From NCBI RefSeq assembly GCF_028583425.1, contig NC_072802.1:18857926-18921925 (forward strand): a stretch of DNA of 64,000 nucleotides, read 5' to 3'. Shown piece after piece: positions 1 through 9,449 of this stretch. The stretch comes from Eublepharis macularius. Taxonomy: Eukaryota > Chordata > Lepidosauria > Squamata > Eublepharidae. Below the pieces are notes generated by a model, which searched no databases, was not told the origin of the DNA, and worked only from the letters and a program-made list of their open reading frames with translations. The position numbers and the translations under genes are program-made. Position 1 is the first letter of the stretch, and every line of letters starts with the position of its first letter.

Positions 1-99
1 ACATGTGTGATGGCAAAGAATAAGGTAAGTGCCGGCTCCCCTACTCCTGCTGGGAGGGTAAAGAGACCTGGCAGCCCTATCAGGGGTTGGGGAAGGAAG

Positions 100-233
100 G
101 GCGCTCATAGAGTCCATAATGCCAGAGAGTCCACCCTCCAAAGCAGCCATTTTCTCCAGCCCAACACCTCTGTGGTCTGGAGATCAGTTGTAATTCTGGG
201 AGATCTCCAGCCCCACCTGCAGGTTGGCAGCCC
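100..233 (-). mobile_element. hAT-type MITE fragment (TAGGGTTGCCAGC family)
   Basis: Partial copy of a short palindromic element seen about nine times in this window. Full members begin TAGGGTTGCCAGC and end GCTGGCAACCCTA. This copy keeps the internal stretch with 'tccaccctccaaagcagcc' and one terminal 'ggttggcagccc'. No coding capacity is expected; it is a non-autonomous DNA transposon relic. Confidence 0.7.
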
Positions 234-1039
234 AAGTTATGTATCCTACCACTCTGTTTAGCTAGGGCAGGGGGGGGGCAGTATCTTCTAACTCCCCATT
301 CTTTTCTTGGCAGTTTAATTTTTCTTGTTCCCTCTGTCTTTTTCGGAACGGTCATTGAGAGACATTAGACATCCCTTACGCAGGCTTGGAGGTATAATGC
401 GGAACTTCTTCAAAGGGCTTTTGGCCCATCCTGACAAATGTTTTTAATGCTCCTGCTCTGAAGGACAATAGCTTGGCCTCTGTTTTAAATTTGCTGTTTA
501 CATGATGGGTTTTTTTGACGTTTTAATGGTGTATTGGTTTAATGTCACTCCCCTTGGTTCCATTTTTTCTGAGAGAAAAGTGAGTCTAGAAACATTTTAA
601 ATAAATAAATGGAGCTTCTACAGAGATATACTAAAAAAGAAGGCGACCTTAAATGTCAGATGATTGCTTTAAGAAAGCTATTACACCCCCCTCCATTTTT
701 AAAAAATTGGATCTAAGTGTAATTTTACTTGTATGCAAATATAAGATGACTCACTTTTCTTTCTTTGCTTTGCTTTTAAGTTTTTACTCATGTAATAGGC
801 CTGTGCTGTAAGAAATTGATCGGATATATGTATTGGTAAATGGACAGGGCTTGTAAACTGTACTACTAGGTACTATCAGTTGGTGTAGATATGCTTCTAC
901 TGGGAGTTTCCACGATATTTAATATGTTTATGTCAAATTACGTTTTTCTGCAATGTTTCATATCTGTATTTGGTTCTATGTTTGTTTTCTAATTTCTGCA
1001 ATCCATACGCTATTGTATTGTTTGTTGAATGTGCCAGCT
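234..1039. other. Intergenic, no gene seen
   Basis: AT-rich sequence without a supported ORF. The right part, from about 840, may be degraded LINE 3' untranslated sequence leading into the LINE tail that follows, but I cannot place its start. Confidence 0.5.
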
Positions 1040-1125
1040 GTTAATCATATTGATTTACACTGTGTAATCCACCTTGAGTCTGAGTGAGAAAAGTGGACTA
1101 TAAATAACATAACTAAATAAACAGA
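1040..1125 (+). mobile_element. LINE 3' tail (L2/CR1-like)
   Basis: The stretch reading 'gtgtaatccaccttgagtct' followed by 'gtggactataaataacat' and an AAATAAA-rich end is the typical 3' terminus of vertebrate L2/CR1-type LINEs. Only the tail is recognisable; no ORF2 sequence is attached. Confidence 0.6.
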
Positions 1126-1738
1126 TTGGAGCAAATATGGTAAATAGCAACACAGAGGGGTTTTTTTTGTGGCTGGGGGCTGGAGTATTAAAGACAAGGG
1201 AGAAGTTTGGCTTCTTCGTCCCGACTGTGTCTGCAACAGTGTAGATCACACTCTCTTCTCACTGCTTCATATCAGTGGTTCTAAACAAAGGTTTGCAGGC
1301 CTACTCCCGAGGGATGTGTGGCGTGCTGTTTCTTGCACATAGTCATTATGGTTTTGACCCACAAGAGGGCAGCAGACAACAGTCTGGCAGGAATGTTTGC
1401 AGATTAGATGCTGATGTGGGTCTGTTGTTGATTTCAAAGGACAATCCATTATGGAAGGCTTCATGTACGTATACCACTTCAAACACTGTGTTTGGCATAA
1501 ATATACAATTTCAGCATAGATTCTACACGAATGTTCCTTTTAAAGGTTCCTTCCTGATCTTGCGCAAACACAACTGTACTGTGAGTACAACACAGACTGA
1601 CATGCATAGAAGTCACTGTTTTCCAGGAACAATATTTTGAACTGTTTATAACACTGATGAACAGCCATTATTTTTTAAAAAGTCCACATGTAGGTTTGGA
1701 TAAGGGGCACCCAGTATCCAAAGGCCCCTCATTACAGC
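1126..1738. other. Intergenic, no gene seen
   Basis: No repeat or coding feature I can name. The short ORFs here have no recognisable domain and no supported splice context. Confidence 0.5.
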
Positions 1739-1947
1739 TAGGGTAACCACCCCTGGGTCAGGGAATCACTGGAGATTTAGGGTTAGAGCCTGCGGAGGGT
1801 GAAATTTGAAGAGGGCAGGGATCTCACCGGTGTATACGTCCACCCTCCAAAGCAGCCATTTTCGGTGGGGTAACTGATCTTTGTCATCCATAAATCAGGT
1901 GTAATTCTAGGAGATCTCAAGGCTTCAAGTGGAGCCTGGCAAACCTA
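1739..1947. mobile_element. hAT-type MITE (TAGGGTTGCCAGC family), diverged
   Basis: Starts TAGGGTAACC and ends GGCAAACCTA. Flanking octamers ATTACAGC (left) and ATTAGAGC (right) agree at 7 of 8 positions, the 8-bp target duplication expected for hAT elements. It is the most diverged of the bounded copies. Confidence 0.7.
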
Positions 1948-2461
1948 ATTAGAGCTTTGTTCTCTGTGGTGGTTTTACCTTCTCCCCCCTTTTGGTTGTC
2001 ATCCTCAATTGTGGCTACATGGGATATGATTTCTGGGACTGGTGGACTGGCAAGGAAGAATTGCTGTAATTTTGCAGAAGCCTCTGGACCAATGTGTGTG
2101 TTGGTGTACCCTGGAGGAGACAGAGGGGCAAGATTCTCTTGCATTCTGATTCTATCGCTGTCTTCGCTTTCTCTTATTGGGAAGTAGCCCTTTCAGTCGT
2201 GAGTTGAACATCCTGCAGATTGTGGGCCTTGATGAGTGCCCACTGCCATACCTTGGCTCTGGCCCTGATAGTTTTACGCCCAAATACCACCATCACTTTT
2301 GAATCTATGGAGCAGAGGCAGTCAGAGAGTAAATATCTCTAGCTTTCAGCAGGTGGAGCAGAGCATTCAGCCATGGGCCACAGCATGGGAAGCGATCTTC
2401 AGTATGCGAAAGTCTGTTCCTATTTTTAACCTGTGAAGCCTTGGTGGGTAAATGTACCCTC
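1948..2461. other. Intergenic, no gene seen
   Basis: No coding or repeat feature recognised in this stretch. Confidence 0.5.
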
Positions 2462-2788
2462 TGTTATGTATTGCTTGAGTAGAATGGAGGCTCCTGAGGC
2501 CTGCAAAGCTATTGGTGTTTGGGTGCCGGCACGGCCAATCAGAACTGTTGCCTTGTAGCCAGTCGCTGTGCTGAAAAATAGATACCTGTATATAGTTAAT
2601 GCAAACGAAGGATTCTAGCTGCTTACGTTGTATTGGTTGTTGTACAGGTGGGTGTGGTTTCTACAGGTATAAATTGGTTACTGTTGAGCCTGAGGCTTCA
2701 GCCTGTCTGCTTCCAGTTTTCAGTAAAGATGTTTATCATAATAAAGAGCTGTTAATCTCAGTATGCAAGGCCCTCTGTAAGAAGAAAG
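2462..2788 (+). mobile_element. LTR-like fragment (fossil retroelement terminus)
   Basis: Begins TGTTATGTATTG and carries, in LTR order, a CCAAT-type box (ggccaatcag, near 2534), a TATA-like box (ggtataaattgg, near 2668) and AATAAA (near 2741). No internal viral genes and no partner LTR are present nearby. It runs directly into a LINE tail, so it appears incomplete. The family is not determined. Confidence 0.4.
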
Positions 2789-2880
2789 GAGAAAGCCTGC
2801 TGGGTCGGATCAGGGGGCTGCATCTTAGTCCAGCACCGTATTTCTAACAGTGGCCAGCTGGACAGCCAGTCATCTATAGT
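2789..2880 (-). mobile_element. CR1-type LINE 3' end fragment
   Basis: The reverse complement matches the same LINE end found at 53290-53622 on the other strand (the portion reading 'ggtctgatccaatagggc' and the 'ctggctggcc' motif). It is a short, truncated tail. Confidence 0.6.
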
Positions 2881-3045
2881 GATCAGTGTCGGAGTCCTCG
2901 ACCTTGCTGAGTGCAGGTGCCACTGCTGGCAAAATGGCTGCCATGGGGCTTGGGTCCCATCACCAAGTAGGGGGACGTTCAAAGGCAAGTATCCATCTGT
3001 GATGAAAATGGCTGTTTCTGTGTGGGTGCTACTTGCAAACACAAA

Positions 3046-3213
3046 GCTGCCAACCTCCAGATCTCCTGGCACTACTGCTCACCTCCAGATTGTCGGGAAC
3101 AGGAGTCTATGTCATTATACCTTGCTGGAGCCTTTCCGCTCCTCAAACCCCACCGTTCCAGGACTTTGTTTCCAAATCTCCAGGAATTTCCCCTCCTGGA
3201 GCTGGCAACCTTA
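3046..3213 (-). mobile_element. hAT-type MITE (TAGGGTTGCCAGC family), partial
   Basis: Contains 'gctgccaacctccag' at the left and 'cctggagctggcaacctt' at the right, the two ends of the family, with a rearranged, shortened middle. The flanks do not give a clear target duplication. Confidence 0.65.
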
Positions 3214-3389
3214 TGCAGACAGAAAGACGGTGCCTCCTGGACGCCTCTGAAGCACTTACTGCTCCAAAGAGAGGGAGAAAAGCCAGGATTAATCCTGCTT
3301 TGTTTTGGGAAAGGAAGGAAGTGCGTATCACATCAGAAAACATATTGGTGGGCATCATGCCACCCATATGCACCACATTGGGGATCACT

Positions 3390-3512
3390 AGGTTAGGGCT
3401 AGGGTCTGGAAATTCTGGTTCAAATCTCCACTGGGCCATTGCTGGGTGACCTTGGGTTAACCACACTCTCTCAACCTAACCTACCCCTCAGGCTTTTGAG
3501 AGAATAAAATAT
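3390..3512 (+). mobile_element. tRNA-derived SINE fragment
   Basis: Contains a B-box-like 'tggttcaaatctcc' followed by 'gctgggtgaccttgggttaa', the body motif of tRNA-headed squamate SINEs. The head is weak and the copy is partial. Confidence 0.5.
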
Positions 3513-5391
3513 TGCAGCGAGAACCATGGACCGTGCCCTGAGTTCATTGGTGGGAGACAAACGTATTGCAGAGACAGCCTGCAAGCTATCTGGGCATCAT
3601 GAAGCCCTTCCAGACTGTTTGCCTACCAACAGGTGATGTTCTGAGGTACACTGCCTCTGATCATGGAGGTTCTATTTAGCCATCATGGCTAACAGCCTTG
3701 GTTGGATCTATCCTCCATGAATTTCTTTAATCTCCAGTTAATGCAGTCTAAGCCCAAGTGGCCACAATCAAATCATGGGGCAACCAGTCCCAGGTGTTAA
3801 TTATGCATTTTGGGACCCCTCCCCCACTCCCCGCTGCCCTGCTAGCTCTGGGACTTAGCCAGTGAATCCCGTAAATGGCTGCGTTGTCACAGCAGCGTTG
3901 TAAAATAGATTGCGAGATGAAAGTGACAGCCTCATTTGCATATATAATAATATTTATGTTAAACAGACCGATTGAGTGCATGAACGTCAGCAAACAGTGC
4001 AGAAAATGAGCAATCTGATTAAAATTACATGGTGCCGTATGTAATGTTTACATTTTCTGAGTCTATGTATACGTTTGTGGATAACAGCTTTGAAAAACGG
4101 ATGCAAATCAAGCTTCTAGTGTTGCTTATTATGGTTCGCAGAGCCGGGAGCTTGCATTAGACTCTGTCTGACAACACAAAATAAAGACCTGGAATGGAGA
4201 AATCAAACCAGAAAAATGAAATGTGGAGACATACAAAGGTTTGAGCGTTCTGGATTGTCAGGGGGAGAAGTTCAGAGACTCAGGGAAAAAAACTCCTCTA
4301 TTTCACTCTCTTCTTTCCCATATTCAGGGGTTAGGCAGGTGCATGCTAGCGTCTGAAAACAGAGCGTCCATATTCAGGTATGGTATACCTTTAATTACCA
4401 GATTCTGGGGACAAACAGCAGAGGTACCTGTAATCTTTGTACTCTGCTTGCATATCCCAGAAACTTTTGGATCGCCATCTTTTTCTTCAGTTCTTCTTCT
4501 TCTTCTTGTTTGTAAAGCTACAGAAGGAAAGAAGCTTTTAAGTGGAGGCAACGTAATGCTAGTCCTCGCTGTGTAGCACAGCATACATATTCTATAAATC
4601 AAATGCAGGGCTAATTACCAAGCATCAGTTATTTCAGGATTGTGCAAAGTTATTCTGGACTGTGCAAACACAATAGATTAAAAAAAAATCAGAAACAGAA
4701 TGGTGCATGAGATTTTGATGTTTTGAGTTGGAGCCTGTTATTTTGAGACTTTCCAAACCTATGATTCCTACTAATTTTAAGGGGGGGGGGCGTGAAGGCA
4801 GAAAATTTCTACCCTTAATGTAATTTCTGTAATTTCTCTTTTGGGATTGTTAATAATGTGATACACAGGTCAAAATATGTCTTCCAAACAAGAATTCATG
4901 TTAAAGCGCTACTAGTAATAGAGTTTCCTGGTTCTATTTTTTGACGCATTCCATTGATCCAGAAGGTATTGATTGTGCTGCTCAAAACAAATAGTCATAA
5001 AGTCACACAATAGTCGCTTCTGCACATAGTCACACAATAGTCACATCTGCACATAGTCACACAATAGTCACATCTGTGCCACCCCCCTCCCCCACCACTC
5101 TCTGTCCCATTATAAATCCAAAGGTAGCACAGATAGGCAGGGAAGTCCATTAAAGGAAGAAATGAAAATTGCAACCTGAATCTGTTTTACTTATTCCATC
5201 TAAAACGTATAGCCTGCTTTCATTCTAGCTGCTGAAGGACTCTCTCTGTGGGTTTGGGGTTGGGCCTGAAAGCGAGAATGCCTGGGGAGGGGCTGTAGCT
5301 GAGTAGTGGGGAACTTGCTTTGTCTACATAAGGTCCTGAGTTCATTCTTGGATACCTCTGGCTCAGGGGCCTGCAATCTGTGGCTCTAGAG
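3513..5391. other. Intergenic, mostly unique sequence
   Basis: No gene found. About 3860-4180 is AT-rich, free of recognisable repeats and rich in short homeobox/octamer-like words (atttgcat, attaaaatta). That is compatible with a non-coding regulatory element, but nothing here proves it. A poly-G run sits near 4781. Confidence 0.4.
4990..5076. repeat. Short tandem repeat, ~27 bp unit, about three copies
   Basis: The unit is built on 'gtcacacaatagtcac' followed by 'atctgcacata' and recurs three times with small changes. It is local slippage-type repetition. Confidence 0.8.
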
Positions 5392-5392
5392 C

Positions 5393-5600
5393 TAGGGTTG
5401 CCAGCTCCAAGTTGGGAAATTCCTGGAGATCTGGGGAGTGAAACCTGGAGAAAGTGGGGTTTGGGGAGGGGAAGGACCTTGGCATGGCATAATTCCATAG
5501 AGTCCACCCCCCAAAGTAGCCATTTTCTCCAGGTGAACTGATCTCTGTGGCCTGGAGACCAGTTGCAATTCCGGGGGATCTCCAGCCACTACCTGTGGGC
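5393..5600 (-). mobile_element. hAT-type MITE (TAGGGTTGCCAGC family)
   Basis: Left end TAGGGTTGCCAGCTCC is intact. The right side reaches 'ggatctccagccactacctg' and then passes into other repeat sequence, so the right terminal repeat is missing. Confidence 0.75.
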
Positions 5601-6115
5601 TCACCCAGGAAGTGGAAAAATATATCTATATATTAAGGCATGAGATTCAACAGTATTATATCATATCATCCTCAATACATGTGCAAAAATACAAGTGCCT
5701 TCCTAGTATTCATAATACATCCCAAAGTTCAAAGTCTCTCAGTGCATTCATAATATTCATAACACATCCCAAAGTCCAAAGTCTCTTAGTCCAGTTCAAA
5801 CAAGGGACTCAGTGCCCTATTCCAATGCTTTTTTAGGAACAGGGTGGATGCTCCAGGTGTAAACAAAACGGTAAGTTTGTAAGCAATACTGTTTTTTTCT
5901 TTTCAGGTGTCACTCAGGATGTAACATCAAGGATCCAACAGAGAACAGCCCAAACTGCAGCCGGCTAAACGACAGATTTCATCATCAAGACTTCCTCAGG
6001 GGCTGTGGGATCGCTTGAATGAGTACAAATGTTTCTTAAGACCCAGAGAATGACGTGGATGCTGTGCTTCAGTATGGAAGCAAGCAGGGCTCTTAAAAAA
6101 AGAAAACCCGCTCTT
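5601..6115. mobile_element. Unclassified retroelement end, possibly Penelope-like
   Basis: The segment around 5955-6005 ('gcccaaactgcagccggct' ... 'gacttcctcaggggc') resembles 33596-33670. Both look like the non-coding terminal region of one dispersed family. The 'ccggct ... ttcctcagggg' pattern is reminiscent of Penelope-like element ends, but no reverse transcriptase or endonuclease is attached. Confidence 0.35.
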
Positions 6116-6126
6116 TAAGTTAAGAT

Positions 6127-6350
6127 GCCCTGACCTGGATAGCCCAGGTGAGCCTGATCTCATCGTATCTCAGAAGCTAAGCGGGGTCGACCTTGGTTAT
6201 TAATTGGATGGGAGACCTCCAACGAAGACCAGGGTTCCAGAGGCAAGCAATGGCAAACCACCTCTGATAGTTTCTTGCCTTGAAAACCTCACTAGGGGTT
6301 GCCATAAGTCAACTCTGACTTGAGGGCACCACATACACACACACAAGTTA
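6127..6350 (+). mobile_element. 5S rRNA-derived SINE
   Basis: Contains the 5S rRNA internal promoter: 'tctcagaagctaagcgggg' (box A region) and 'ggatgggagacc' (box C). The SINE body follows with 'ggcaatggcaaaccacctc', ending in a CA-rich tail. This is the 5S-headed SINE type known from lizards. Two other copies lie at 41313 and 57308. Confidence 0.9.
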
Positions 6351-7369
6351 AGGTACAGTAGAAGTAGAGGTGGGATGCTAGAATTGCCCAGATATGAACT
6401 GAGCAGCAGGATTAAGAGGCTTCTTAGAGATAATTTACAGGAAAAGGAGATGATAGTAGTGGACACTGGGCAATAATCCAAATGTGAACCATTCACAGAT
6501 TATGCAGAGTGCTTCTGTGTATATTTACTACATGTGAGATCTCGTGTGTCCTTGAGGAAGCAGGCCCTCACTCCCTAATAAAGGACTTGCAACCAACAGT
6601 TTGCTTTGTAGAAACTTTATGGATTATTAATCAGCATGTCAGTTATCAGCAATGTTAAACCGTCTAGGGGTGTGCAATCCAGCTTTCCTGATCCTGCTAT
6701 ATAACTGGATCTATGCCGATTTGGCATAATTTAGCCATGCCGGTTCATATTAGAGAATCCTGGATCAGATCCAGGAAGCCGGAACTGATGGGCCAAATTA
6801 AACCAGGTCAATTTGGTTCAATCCCACAAAAATGGCTGCAGCCTTTGGCTGTTTCTCTGGGCTTCCCCCGCCCCTTCTTTCCTGGCTTTTCCAGGGCTTT
6901 TCTCAGCAGGAGGGAGGGACAGAGGGACGGAGTGGCCAATGGTGGGAGAGAGCAGGTTGTCTGGCCAATTGGAATTCTCCGATGTGAGAGAGCCATTTTC
7001 AGATTCTTCAAAGGAGATGAAAAGCTGTTGTGTCTCAGACCAGACTCCATTTTGAATTTGAAATTGGAGATATTGTGCTGTGAGTGCTCACCTCTTAGCC
7101 TCCAGCTGCCCCTGCCTTGGATATACTGCTGCTTGTCTGGAGGACGGCCTGAGGAGGACCTGCGCCACCTGCCTGGAGGACTTCCACCTAGTTTGAGAGT
7201 TTTTCCTGTATTTTAGAAGAAGGAGAGTTGGCCTGGAGTTTTGGAAGGGATAGGTTAAGGTAGGGGAAGTTTTCTCTTCCAATTTATCTTTAGCCGTAGA
7301 AAAGAACAAGAGTCCAGTAGCACCGAAGACTAACAACATTTGTGGTAGGGTATGCGCTTAGCTCATTTC
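6351..7369. other. Intergenic, no gene seen
   Basis: The 167-residue open frame at 6713-7216 shows no domain and no splice context. At 7300-7345 a piece of the repeat family also seen at 34640-34735 and 45838-45990 is present ('gagtccagtagcaccgaag'). Confidence 0.45.
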
Positions 7370-7446
7370 TTCAGACAAGTCACTTTTTAAAAAGTTTATT
7401 TGGATACAAAAAAGGAGAAAGATGGGTTGTGGGGGCTGGAATAAGT

Positions 7447-7449
<3 letters not shown>

Positions 7450-7540
<91 letters not shown>

Positions 7541-7632
7541 TTGGATGGATATATATATAATTACAACAATTCATTGTTAATTTCTACATTATGAAATATC
7601 TTAATTAACATCAATTTATGTTAATTATGTTA
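7450..7632 (-). mobile_element. Retroposed AT-rich insert with simple-repeat tail, bounded by 18-bp target duplication
   Basis: The 18-bp word ggggctggaataagttct occurs immediately before (7432-7449) and at the end (7633-7650). Between them lie (CTTT)n, (TTTA)n and about 90 bp of AT-rich sequence. The duplicated block copy 2 (near 13410) has a single uninterrupted version of the word, so this is an insertion into copy 1. The polarity of the tail suggests insertion on the minus strand. Confidence 0.75.
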
Positions 7633-8104
7633 GGGGCTGGAATAAGTTCTGAGTGTAAACACATCTGCTATCTGGATACATTTCTTAGAAAGCTAAAATA
7701 CGTTATGCTTGTGGTGGCCGTTGGGGTCAACGCCCCCCCTGCACCATCAGTATGGAGGGGTGAGAATCACAAATGAGTAAATGAGCCTGTATAGAACTGG
7801 AGAAGACTGGTCAAAAACAGGTGCTGGGCTGTAAACAACAATCCAAGGCCCAGATACCTCATTGACTTTCTCTCAGTAGACTGGGGGGGAAATGCCTTCA
7901 CTTTCCATGGTCCTATGGGGGGGGGATCATGACCAATCTGGAGCTGTGGTGGAAACCATTCAGTGGTCATTCTGCTAGCTGGCCAATAATACCAGAACTG
8001 CCAGACTCCATGATATGTTGAGCTTTCTGTGATGTGAAATCCATCCCCTCATTTAGACTTCCTGTCAGGTGGCAGCACTTGTGGGTTTTGAGGGAAGGAC
8101 CCAA

Positions 8105-8345
8105 AGGCGCTTACATCATTCTCCTCCTCTCCATTTTGTCCTTAGATAGACTAAGAGAATGTGTGACTAGCCCAAGGCCACCTAGCAAGCTTCCATGGCA
8201 GACTGGGGACTTGAACCTTGTTCTCCCACATCCTAGTGATGTGGAATTCACTGCCAAGGGGTTCACTGCAAACAGAGGTGGCTATAAAAGGGGATTAGAT
8301 AAATTTATGGATGACAAATCCATCAGGAGCTACAAACCATGGTGA
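8105..8345 (+). mobile_element. MIR-like core SINE piece followed by CR1-type LINE tail
   Basis: 8105-8235 has 'cccaaggccacctagcaagc' and 'acttgaacc', the MIR-like core. 8236-8345 has the LINE end with 'aaaaggggattagataaatt'. The paralogous stretch is 14330-14605. Both are degraded. Confidence 0.55.
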
Positions 8346-8355
8346 CTAAAAGCAG

Positions 8356-8466
8356 GGCTTTTTTCTGGGAAAAGAGGTGGTGGAACTCGGTTGCCCGCGG
8401 ACAAAAAGGTCACATGGCTAGTGGCCCCGCCCCCTGATCTCCAGACAGAGGGGAGTTGAGATTGCT
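8356..8466 (+). mobile_element. hAT-type MITE (CAGGGCTTTTTTC family), right-truncated
   Basis: Starts CAGGGCTTTTTTCTGGG like the complete copies at 13509 and 60085. It stops after 'cagacagaggggagttgagattgc', where the shoulder sequence of the satellite block begins. The right terminal repeat is gone, which marks a deletion or rearrangement junction. Confidence 0.8.
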
Positions 8467-9449
8467 GTGTTGAGGAGGGGGGTTAACGCTTCTCTCCTGT
8501 GCCATTTTCCTAACAGATATCCAAACCCCCTCAGGCTGCTCCTTATCCTTCTCATATGTGGCCAGAGTTTGACACCCTTATCATTACCTTATCATTAGCC
8601 TGACTGTGACACACAGCCTGCATCATCGCCCCTGTGAGATTACAAAGTGCCCTCTGCCTACAGAGTATAAGGTTGCCCATAAAACCCCCAGAACTCTTTG
8701 GGACCAAGCCAGTGTTTCTGGAGACTTGAACTCATCTACAGCTCCCGTACCTGGCAGGTATAAAAATCCCTGGAGAAGTTCATGATGGATGAGGCCGCTA
8801 GCCTTGGCCTCTGTAATCTCTTAGACCAGCTACTTTGTACAAAATGTTTTTTTTTAAAGTTGCCTTTGAGAGCGAGCCCTTTAATATAGTTCTGCTCTTG
8901 CTCTTTTGATAGGTTTCAACCTAATTTTTACTATTTAGGGCTTCTAATCCTTTTTAGATTTTATGACTGAAGTTATGGAATTAAGAGGTAAAAAAGAACA
9001 GGTAAAAATGAAAAGAAAATGGAAATTGGATGAATGAAACAGAATAGCTGGCTAAAAGTATACATCATATTCCAGATGTGTAATAATTTTAAAAATATAA
9101 TAAAGTAGTTAGTAGATGAAACGTGCTTACAAGCTGCAAGGAAAGGACAAAGGTGAATCTGAAAGTGAACATCTAGGCATAACTTTCACAATGGTAATTT
9201 GATTTATTCTGCAATTCTACTTTCAGGAATCAAAAGCCACCCTCAGGGTAAGGAAACTTCAAGAGGAATTGTAAAAGCAGGGGGAAAGGACAAGAGTGCA
9301 GAGATGTCAACTATGACTGTATCCTTAAAAAGAAAAATTAAGCCCAATGAAACTTACATTGAGGAAGAGCCCTATCTAAGACCACCAAGGGGAGGACACA
9401 TGTTGGCAGCTCAGATCTCTGGACAACCTGCTGAACATTCTTTAGGGAG
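8467..9449 (+). repeat. Left shoulder of satellite block, copy 1
   Basis: Closely matches 15706-16679, from 'tgttgaggaggggggttaac' to the start of the satellite. Promoter-like words are present (gagtataagg near 8665; ggtataaaaa near 8756) and a splice-like pair near 9226-9250 (ctactttcag/ga ... cag/ggtaag). An ORF of about 75 residues around 9306 (MSTMTVSLKRKI...) is also open in copy 2, but the visible differences between copies mostly change residues, so I do not call it a gene. It could be a transcribed non-coding unit; unproven. Confidence 0.8.

Larger units (their letters stand above)
7370..8345. repeat. Duplicated block, copy 1, left part
   Basis: Aligns by eye with 13360-14605 over its whole length, for example 'gtggtggaaaccattcagtggt' regions near 7950 and 13890 and the 'gattagataaat' regions near 8294 and 14547. 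It is non-coding. Copy 1 carries an insertion (7450-7632) that copy 2 lacks, and lacks the MITE present in copy 2. Confidence 0.85.

Noticed and set aside
2462-2849. Complete solo LTR bounded by TGTTA...TAACA
   Set aside because: The TAACA at 2844-2848 lies inside a LINE tail that follows the LTR-like part, and no target duplication flanks the pair, so only a fragment is called.
6127-6350. 5S rRNA gene
   Set aside because: Only the central 5S promoter region is present, fused to a SINE body; ends and structure of a real 5S gene are missing.
6713-7216. 167-residue ORF in intergenic DNA
   Set aside because: No recognisable domain; overlapping frames on both strands of similar length suggest a GC-richer chance stretch.
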